The notes beneath the pieces were generated by a model, which saw only the letters and a list, made by a program, of their open reading frames with translations, was not told where the DNA came from and did no database searches. Positions 57,901-64,000 of a stretch of 64,000 bases of DNA are shown piece after piece. The stretch's first letter is position 1, and each line of letters opens with the position of its first letter. Position numbers and translations under genes: made by a program. Source of the stretch: Liquidambar formosana (Eukaryota; Streptophyta; Magnoliopsida; Saxifragales; Altingiaceae); the NCBI GenBank assembly GCA_039720395.1, contig CM077834.1, forward strand, positions 5,786,607-5,850,606. Reading direction: 5' to 3'.

Positions 57901-58005
57901 GGGGCATCCGGGCTTGGATTGCGCTGTTGCTGGTGCTATAGTACTGGTTGCTAAGACGACCAACCCAACCAATATAAGTTGCAGAAGCATTCCGTGTAAG
58001 CCCAT
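53786..58005 (-). CDS. Wall-associated receptor kinase (WAK), locus C, intact; 3 exons, 738 aa
   Basis: WAKs are plasma-membrane receptor kinases that bind cell-wall pectin and oligogalacturonides and signal in growth and defence. Join complement(53786-54972, 56402-56575, 57150-58005): 2217 bp, all GT-AG, all phase 1. Residues 1-28 form a signal peptide. About 32-140 is GUB_WAK_bind ([15 protein letters not shown]). About 150-240 is the WAK-associated region ([25 protein letters not shown]). About 240-284 is EGF and 286-335 is EGF_CA (DIDEC). About 345-362 is the membrane segment. The kinase spans about 415-690, with GQGGQG (421-426), Lys442, HRD (537-539) and DFG (557-559), an active RD-type site. 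The start at 58005 is preferred: an in-frame Met at 58167 lies upstream of a TATA-like site and ahead of a good signal peptide. Length fits the family. Which WAK subclass is not determined. Confidence 0.94.
54973..56401. other. Intron 2 of WAK locus C
   Basis: 1429 bp, GTAAGTG to ACATAG. It lacks the MULE, Stowaway, 3683-4735 and poly(C) insertions of locus A and serves as the empty-site reference. Contains an A/AAT-rich tract at 55836-55888. Confidence 0.8.
56402..56575 (-). CDS. WAK locus C exon 2: calcium-binding EGF
   Basis: Encodes [33 protein letters not shown] and GKGC, six cysteines in EGF_CA order. Acceptor CTTTCAG, donor GTAAGTG. Confidence 0.93.
   Translation of the reverse strand: MLMSVTKAQSPTIVTKRHTVLTKRGVILVLVGRVTMGMAGKMGKAVLQIHYMRFRLP
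56576..57149. other. Intron 1 of WAK locus C
   Basis: 574 bp. Carries an A/T run (56689-56711), the palindromic MITE remnant (about 56731) and an old Stowaway-like remnant (about 56815-57085), all shared with locus A. Confidence 0.75.
57150..58005 (-). CDS. WAK locus C exon 1: signal peptide, GUB_WAK, WAK-associated region, EGF
   Basis: 856 bp ending YLHDCQ at donor AAG/GTAAT. Encodes residues 1-285 with the cysteine pattern of the family and several N-glycosylation sites (NVS, NES, NHS, NGS, NFS, NTS, NRT, NST). Confidence 0.93.
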
Positions 58006-58133
58006 GGCTACGCTCGCCTCGGTTGTTTTTGGTGGATGCTGGCACAGAAAAACCTCCTTGATGAATACAGGTCCTTTAATTTGTGGGAGAAGTAGTGGTG
58101 AAATATTGAGCAAAACAATCGTTGAAGCAAAGG

Positions 58134-58142
58134 TATTTATTA
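58134..58142 (-). promoter_or_regulatory. TATA-like box of WAK locus C
   Basis: The minus strand reads TAATAAATA about 130 bp upstream of the start codon. The same sequence is at about 7697-7705 in locus A. If real, transcription starts near 58105, leaving a leader of about 100 nt and excluding the upstream Met at 58167. Confidence 0.4.
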
Positions 58143-58182
58143 ACGTTGGGCACTTAGCATGTAGCATAACTAATTAATTAAG

Positions 58183-58781
58183 GTAATGTGAAGAGAAGGC
58201 AGTAAGTCCATGAAAAGAACATCAATGTGTGGGTCCCTTAATGTGAAGAGAAGGCAATAAGTCTAAGAAAAGGACAGAAGTGTGTGGGTCAAGGTTCACG
58301 TGGCGTTTTCCTAGAATGTGCTTGGAAAGGACTCGCCTAGCTACGCTAGCCACATACCAGTCTTCAAGAAAAGCGAAAGGTAGCACTAAAGTCACTAACG
58401 TACTCATCACCGGGCTGGATTCCGTAATTCCAGGTAGGGTCTGATTTTTGTCTCGTTGGGTCGACATTTATTTGGGGTCCCTTATGTAATTAGGTGATTT
58501 GCATGTCTCCTCTCGTGAGAGCCACCTCCTCTAAATCTAATCCTGCAATCCACGATTGACAACGTCATCCACCTGTAGTTGTTTAGATTGTAAGCTTTCT
58601 TTAACGAAGTGAAATAATTTCAATTTAAACGGACTGGTCTTTTATCTGGACCATTGCCCGATAATGGATGGATGACTTTGTGGACGTAGTTGTCTTTAAT
58701 CCGATTGATTCTCCGATGACAGCCAGAGGATTCTCCAGATTGTTTCCTTTGTCACTAACATACAAATATGAAGGCGTCAAG
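58183..58781. other. Upstream region of WAK locus C
   Basis: 58183-58400 aligns with 8183-8330 (ggtcaaggttcacgtggc, cctagaatgtgcttggaaag), including a CACGTG-containing stretch in both. gtgaagagaaggca is repeated at 58188 and 58241. 58650-58781 matches 35970-36094. No gene. Confidence 0.6.
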
Positions 58782-59424
58782 CAGGGGCAGAGCTTGGTTA
58801 GGACTAGGGGGCCCTTAGCCCCTTCAATTTTTTCAAAAAATTTGACATTTGTTTTTATAGGTTCAAATTTTTTTAAAAAAATTGTACAGGTGGCCACCCA
58901 AAATTTTCAACTTAATTGACTTTAAGTGGTGGTACTTATCACACTAAATCAAATCACATGTTATAATTTTAACAAAAAAAAAAAAAATTCCCAAACTTAA
59001 TATAATATATCTTTATATAAGAGCGATTTTTATTCTCTGGGACATCTTTGGTTGTTTAAATGGAAATTAAATAATTAAGGTGTATATATTTTACATAGTA
59101 TTTGATGCACAAATCCATTATATAGAATGGACAAATCTTGCCAATGACCGTTGGGCCAAATGACATATCTCGTCTCAATAAGGGTGTAGCTATGTGAGGT
59201 TTGAGAATGTCTTAGTTTTGATTCGATGTGGATACTTGTATAAGTTTAAAGATCTTGATGAATATAAGAGTAAAATTTCTCACAACATGTGTAATTTAAT
59301 TATACCTCTTTTTTTTCCCCTTAAAGTAATTATATTATAACACTTTAAGGTAAAAGAAAAAATAATTTTATCATAATATTTTAAGTTAGGCCACCCCAAC
59401 TTAAAATTCCTGGTTACGCCCCTG
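58782..59424. mobile_element. hAT-type non-autonomous element, 643 bp
   Basis: Left caggggcagagc and right (complement) caggggcgtaacc. Flanked by gcgtcaag (58774-58781) and gagtcaag (59425-59432), 7 of 8 matching. Empty site gtgtcaag near 36090. Confidence 0.82.
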
Positions 59425-59560
59425 GAGTCAAGATCATTTTGTGAAGATGGTCTATATCAAGTCTTTGCTTGTTTCACCATTGCCAAAGTTAAAATGGTCA
59501 AATTGAAATTAACTCTGAAGATTAATGAATCCTGTGAATAATCCATTGCCGAATAGAAAC

Positions 59561-59907
59561 TATTGAGAAAATGAAGTAAGGGAAGTCTGTGGGATTCAAT
59601 AAATATGGAAATTAATCGAAGAAAGCATTTCAAGAAAATATAAGGGAGCCAAGTCAAAGAATGATTTATTTCATTCATCAAATGATTTGATTACTATTTA
59701 TTTTCATCTTTTGGTACAATACAAGGGGTTCAAACCCCTAACCTTTCATACTCGAATCCTTTATCCCACCCACCCTCATCACTAGGCTAACCCTAATAGC
59801 TTAACTTTTTTTTTATTTCCATTTTGTTATCTCTTGTTAATTATTTAAATTCATTAGTTGGTTGGTTTGTAATCAAGCAATTATCAATGAATTTCAAAAT
59901 TTTTACA
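59561..59907 (+). mobile_element. Copia LTR remnant, paralogue of 43735-44099
   Basis: tattgagaaaatg to tttttaca, followed by tggtattagaacaag (primer-site-like). Interrupted by the SINE-like 59710-59800, as in the other copy. Confidence 0.65.
59710..59800 (-). mobile_element. tRNA-derived SINE-like sequence
   Basis: Orthologous to 43905-43994, with the same A-box-like and B-box-like motifs on the minus strand. Confidence 0.6.
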
Positions 59908-60091
59908 TGGTATTAGAACAAGTCGTTTTTGGGCTGTTTTATTTGTGAGATCGTCTCTGTTGTCAACAAAACAGGCCCATTAGGCATACACGTGAAAAGA
60001 AGTGTTGAGAAAATTTTATATTCTACATTGATTAATTATAAAATTTGATATAACTTCATACACTTGTTGGATCCAATATCTAATAAACTTA

Positions 60092-60325
60092 GGCTATGTT
60101 TGTTTGGTTGCAATTGAATGGATGAAATGGAATTCCATTCCAATTCATTCCAAACAACATATTTGGATGAGATAATTAAATGGAAATAGAATTAAATAGT
60201 AGTAGTGAATTATAATAATATTCATTTCGTAATGTTTATTTTCATCTCATTCCAATCCAGACTATTTTAAATATGGAATCAGATTCCATTCCCATCTATT
60301 CCATTTCAACCAAACAAACATGGCC
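60092..60325. mobile_element. PIF/Harbinger-like MITE, 234 bp
   Basis: Ends ggctatgtttgtttggttg and the complement of caaccaaacaaacatggcc, flanked by TTA (60089-60091 and 60326-60328). The paralogous site near 44283 (aacttagac) is uninterrupted. Confidence 0.83.
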
Positions 60326-60479
60326 TTAGACTTTGTCTTAAACTTATTGTGAACATAATTCTTCTTAAAAAAAAAAAGTAAAAATTAAAAAATAACATTG
60401 AGAATATACTTCTATGCGAAAATATGGAGACTGTATGTATGAGAGCAGAAATATACTTCTAAGCCATGAATCGAACACG

Positions 60480-61195
60480 ACATGCTAGGGGCCAACAAGC
60501 TCACGTAAGTCATTCCAAGCTCGGAAAGTTATAAAAACACGTGGTCACATGTTGTATGGTAAGATAACAGCTCTAGGGGAAAGTAACTTTTGATGACCAC
60601 TAACCCAGTTTCTTCCATTTTATTTTAGGTTAAATTATAAAAAAAAAAAAAAAATTCTAATGTTTGACCTTTTTTTTTTTTATTTTTAATATAATCTTTT
60701 TTTTAAAAATGGATAAATGTTCTTTCAAATAATTTACAAATTTTAACTCACAAGGGATACCTCATATGACAAAGGATTGCTATTTAGAAACTGTAAGTCT
60801 CAAGTTTAAGTCTCTGTTCTCTTATTATTGGATGTGCGAGCTTGTAGGTGGTTTGTGCAACACGAGAGGATTAGTTTGGATCTAATGACCTTAGGATGCA
60901 CCTCAATTGACCCCCAAAAAAAAAAATTACAAATTTAGTAATTATTGTTTATGGAATTAATTGTGTTCACATAACATTTTTCCATTTAATTTCATGAACA
61001 TCACTTAACGTGTGGTAACCTTAATTGCTAAATTTATAAATTATTAGAAGACTTTGCAATCACTTTTCTTTAGGGATTATGTGAAAAATGACTAAACATG
61101 ACGCTATTCTTGTAATTTGTCCTTAATTTTTTTATTTTATATTGGATGTACAAATAAAGTTGTGTTCAGTAGTTGCTTTGGATGTCTAATTTTTT
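60480..61195. repeat. Upstream module of WAK locus C, first part
   Basis: Aligns with 45000-45660 and 8350-8800. About 60745-60910 is the SINE-like stretch. No gene. Confidence 0.6.
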
Positions 61196-62655
61196 TTAAG
61201 GAAAATGATAAGGGGGACGAAAGTTGGGGGGGCGAGTAATGGGGGACGACTAACACCGTTAGTATTGGGTTTGTTTTCCTAAACCAATTAGATTCAATTG
61301 AGTTTGTTTTCCTTTATTGGGTTCCTATTTTTAAGGGATTACGGTTCTTATTCTTCCATTTTTATGCCCGATTTTTTAGGGATCACAACCATCACATTTT
61401 AAGCATAACTAGTATGAGGATGTCACCGTATTCTGGAGATATTGTCCGACTGAAAGAGATATTGTTTTTACGTTTCGGCTTCGTGTTCAATTTTTTGTAG
61501 TATTTCGACATTGGAATCACGGCGATTATAAAGGTTAATTGATTCAGTTGACTGTGTTCATCTTGTTAGGTCAATATTCAATTGATCTTGATTACGATTG
61601 TAAAGGCTAATTTAGTTTAGTTGACTATGTTCATCTTTTTGGATCCATATTCATTTTATCTTGATCGCGATTGTAAAGGTTAACTCAGTTCAGTTGATTG
61701 TGTTTATGTTTTTGGATCCATATTCAAGATAGCATGTGTTTGTGTCGAGTCCTACATATATACGAAGCTGCTGCCTAGGTTTAATGGGGTAGGGGGATTT
61801 TTGGGGGTCCTACAAAAAAAAAAAAAACGTAACTGGTTTTTTTTTTTAGGGGGGAGGGGGGATGGGGAACTCCCAATTGTTATATGATAAAACTCCCAAT
61901 TTATCTGATTTGTCCTATTTAGTGTCATATTGCATTCAATATTATCTTAAAAACTTCACATTGTTATCTGAAGAAAAAAATCCCAATTTATCTGAATATT
62001 CATGGCACTATTAAGGGGAAAACAATGTAGGAAGGAAGGGGAGAAATTCCTATTGTTATCTGGAAAAAAAAAAAAAAATCACAAATTATTTAAATATTTA
62101 TGGTTCTAAAAATGTACTTGGTCTTTTATTTTTTTTATTTTAGCTACTAATGGTGTTAATACCACTAACCAATCCAAGTCACACTTATCATTATTCATGA
62201 TTCTAAAAATGTACCTGTTTTTTTTTTTTTTTTAGTTACTAACAGTGTAAATTCCTACTGTTATTTGAAAAAAAAAAATCACAAATTTTCTGAATATTCA
62301 TGATTCTAAAAACATACCTGGTTTTTTTTTTTGCTACTGTTATATGAAAAAATCACAAATTATCGAATGCTGAGGTATCTCGAATGTGGGAGGTATCTCG
62401 AAGCTTTGGTCAATGACTTCCTTTTGGGAATCGCAAAAAGGAAAGAGAAGATCAAAACAATTTTGAGGAAACCCCTATAATTTCGTTTATCTAAATTTTG
62501 GGAGCATTTATCTGAATCGGAAATTGAGGGCTTCCCATATTAAGTTCTTTTTTAACTGCTAATGGTGTTAATACCACTGACCAATCAGATTTAGCCAGGT
62601 CAGTGGTCTTATGTTTTGGTCCTCTAATAGTGGTCCTATGTATCACTATTCTTTT
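61196..62655. mobile_element. Unclassified 1.45-kb insertion with internal repeats
   Basis: The flanking module is continuous in locus A near 8805 (gtctaactttttaaaaaagg), so this is an insertion. Inside are a repeated aggttaatt-gattcagttgac phrase (61530-61700), a tatctgaatattcatgattctaaaaa-type unit repeated about four times (61975-62350) and aatggtgttaataccactgac-like phrases (about 62150 and 62565). Ends are only weakly inverted. No open frame. Confidence 0.55.
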
Positions 62656-63106
62656 TTTAAAAAGGTTTCGAACATTATTGTGAAAGATTGAAAGTCAAAT
62701 GTCTCATATGTCTTTTTTGTATTGACTTGAATCATCTTTGTCTATTTTAACAGTAGAACAATGGATAGGCCTAGAACAAGTGAAAATGTTACAATATAAA
62801 GGAATGAGTCTCTCTTAAAGGAATGTGTCCATTATGACAGTAGAACAACCCTGTTTTGGGGTCAAGTAGGACGAATGTATTAGGTCCCATACAACTTTTT
62901 GGTCGCTTAAGTCTAAGGGCATGAGTTTCTTTCTATTTTTATTTATATTTATTTATATATTTTTGCTAAGGGCATGAGTCTCTGTTAAAGGTACATTGTA
63001 ATGTTCCAATAGAATCCTTTTTTTTTTTGGTCCTATGACGCAATTTTTTAGTAACGAGTCTCTTTTAAAGATGCATTGCCATGTTCCAATACCACCGGTA
63101 GACACC
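62656..63106. repeat. Upstream module of WAK locus C, second part
   Basis: Matches 8800-9430 (gaatgagtctctcttaaaggaatg, gggcatgagt, gatgcattgccatgttcc). No gene. Confidence 0.65.
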
Positions 63107-64000
63107 CATTTTGTACCACCTTAAAATTCTTTTTGATCCCAATGATGAGTTTAGTAAGATTATTCAAGAATTATCATTGAAGGATTAGTGCGAATTACTG
63201 CATGAAATTAATTGTTTAAAATAAAAGAAAATTATTTTATTAAATTAGTTTTTTTTCTCGTGCCATTAGCATGTGTACCATGTGTACGTATGTGATAGGT
63301 GTGTGTACGTACATACGATACATGCGTATACGTATTAGCGGTCACTTTCCTAATTTTTAGAAAATGTAATTTTCCTATCCTATTCAGATTAGAAGACTTT
63401 TCTAATTATTGATAATATCTTTAAATTATTCTCCAAGTAAACTTAGGCTAGAAAGGAAAAGAAAAAAACCCTAGTTTTCAGATATAAATATTCTTTTAAT
63501 GCCTTAGAAAAGGGGAGGAGAATAGGGTTTTTAGGGAGTGAAAATTCGTCATAATTCAGTAGCAGTTTTTCTAAAAGCCAGCGAACGTATTCTAATCATA
63601 AATTTTGACTCCCAAGTAAGAATTTAATAAAATTGGTCTTCCTAGAACGATAATTCAATTCTCTAAAACTTTGTATTTCATGAGCTTTATCCAAGTCCAA
63701 CGTTTTCATACCCAAAAACTCAATTGAAGTTGCTATTGTTGCAAATTAAGTGACGAAAATCATTGTTCTTTTATCTTATTCTCTCTTGTTTTCTATTTCT
63801 TTTCAAAGTTGAGAGTGTAGACACCCCATTTTGCATCAGTTGTCATCTTAAGTTCCGTGGCCCCGATAATAAGTTTAGCATGGTTATTTACGGATTATCC
63901 TTTAAAAATTAGTGCGAATCACAACATGAGATTTTTGGTTAAAATGAAAAGAAAATTATTTTATTAAATTAGCCATTTTTATCATGCCACTAACACGTGT
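63107..64000 (+). mobile_element. LTR-like repeat, two direct starts, cut by window end
   Basis: gtagacacccattttg at 63108 and gtagacaccccattttg at 63818 each begin about 170 bp of matching sequence (gtgcgaat, gaaaattattttattaaatta). TGTAGACACCCC is a plausible LTR start. The 63107-63817 unit may be one complete LTR and the second the next copy. No coding domain in view. Confidence 0.5.

Noticed and set aside
57064..58167. Single-exon 367-aa secreted protein from the longest open frame
   Set aside because: It reads past a good GT donor at 57149 into intron 1. Exons 2 and 3 join in phase to give a standard WAK.
1..64000. Integrated viral (for example pararetrovirus) sequence
   Set aside because: All reverse transcriptase signals are Copia (YVDD, RVT_2) or L1 (FADD). 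No movement- or coat-protein-like frame was seen.

Overview
The window looks like nuclear DNA of a flowering plant, almost certainly a eudicot. The coding content is a cluster of wall-associated kinase (WAK) genes in one orientation, with GT-AG introns. Almost everything else is plant transposon sequence: hAT, Mutator-like (MULE), PIF/Harbinger, Stowaway-like, LINE, Copia, SINE-like and AT-rich microsatellites. I see no prokaryotic, organellar or viral operon. The sequence does not let me name the species.

Layout. Three full-length WAK loci and one WAK stub lie on the minus strand. Locus A (87-7569) keeps three open exons and consensus splice sites, but exon 1 is split by a 922-bp hAT element with an exact 8-bp target duplication. 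A WAK C-terminal stub (13715-14092) is cut off next to a Copia LTR fragment. Locus B (17396-28544) has two 1-nt frameshifts, and a 6.7-kb L1-type LINE (17481-24220) sits inside its last exon. Locus C (53786-58005) is the only gene that looks intact. It has three exons and encodes a 738-aa receptor kinase: signal peptide, GUB_WAK/WAK-associated ectodomain, two EGF modules, a membrane segment and an RD-type kinase.

The spaces between loci are a transposon museum. 10618-12097 is a MULE carrying a broken piece of a DELLA (GAI/RGA-type) gene, in other words a Pack-MULE. 12158-13100 is a giant inverted repeat. 28935-31717 is a nested composite element. 36160-43656 is a hAT element hosting a young Copia retrotransposon (36643-43120; 317-bp LTRs differing at 3 positions by eye) that lacks gag, protease and the integrase core. 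The right end (63107-64000) enters an LTR-like repeat.

The loci arose by tandem segmental duplication. Introns, 3' flanks and upstream modules align between copies. For many transposons the other copy therefore supplies the empty insertion site, so boundaries and target duplications can be read directly. The biological story is a receptor-kinase cluster in which one member remains functional while a DNA transposon and a retrotransposon have independently broken the other two. I found no clearly new enzymatic or defence system. The most notable items are the single-hit hAT allele of locus A, the DELLA-capturing MULE, the young but coding-defective Copia and the long hairpins.
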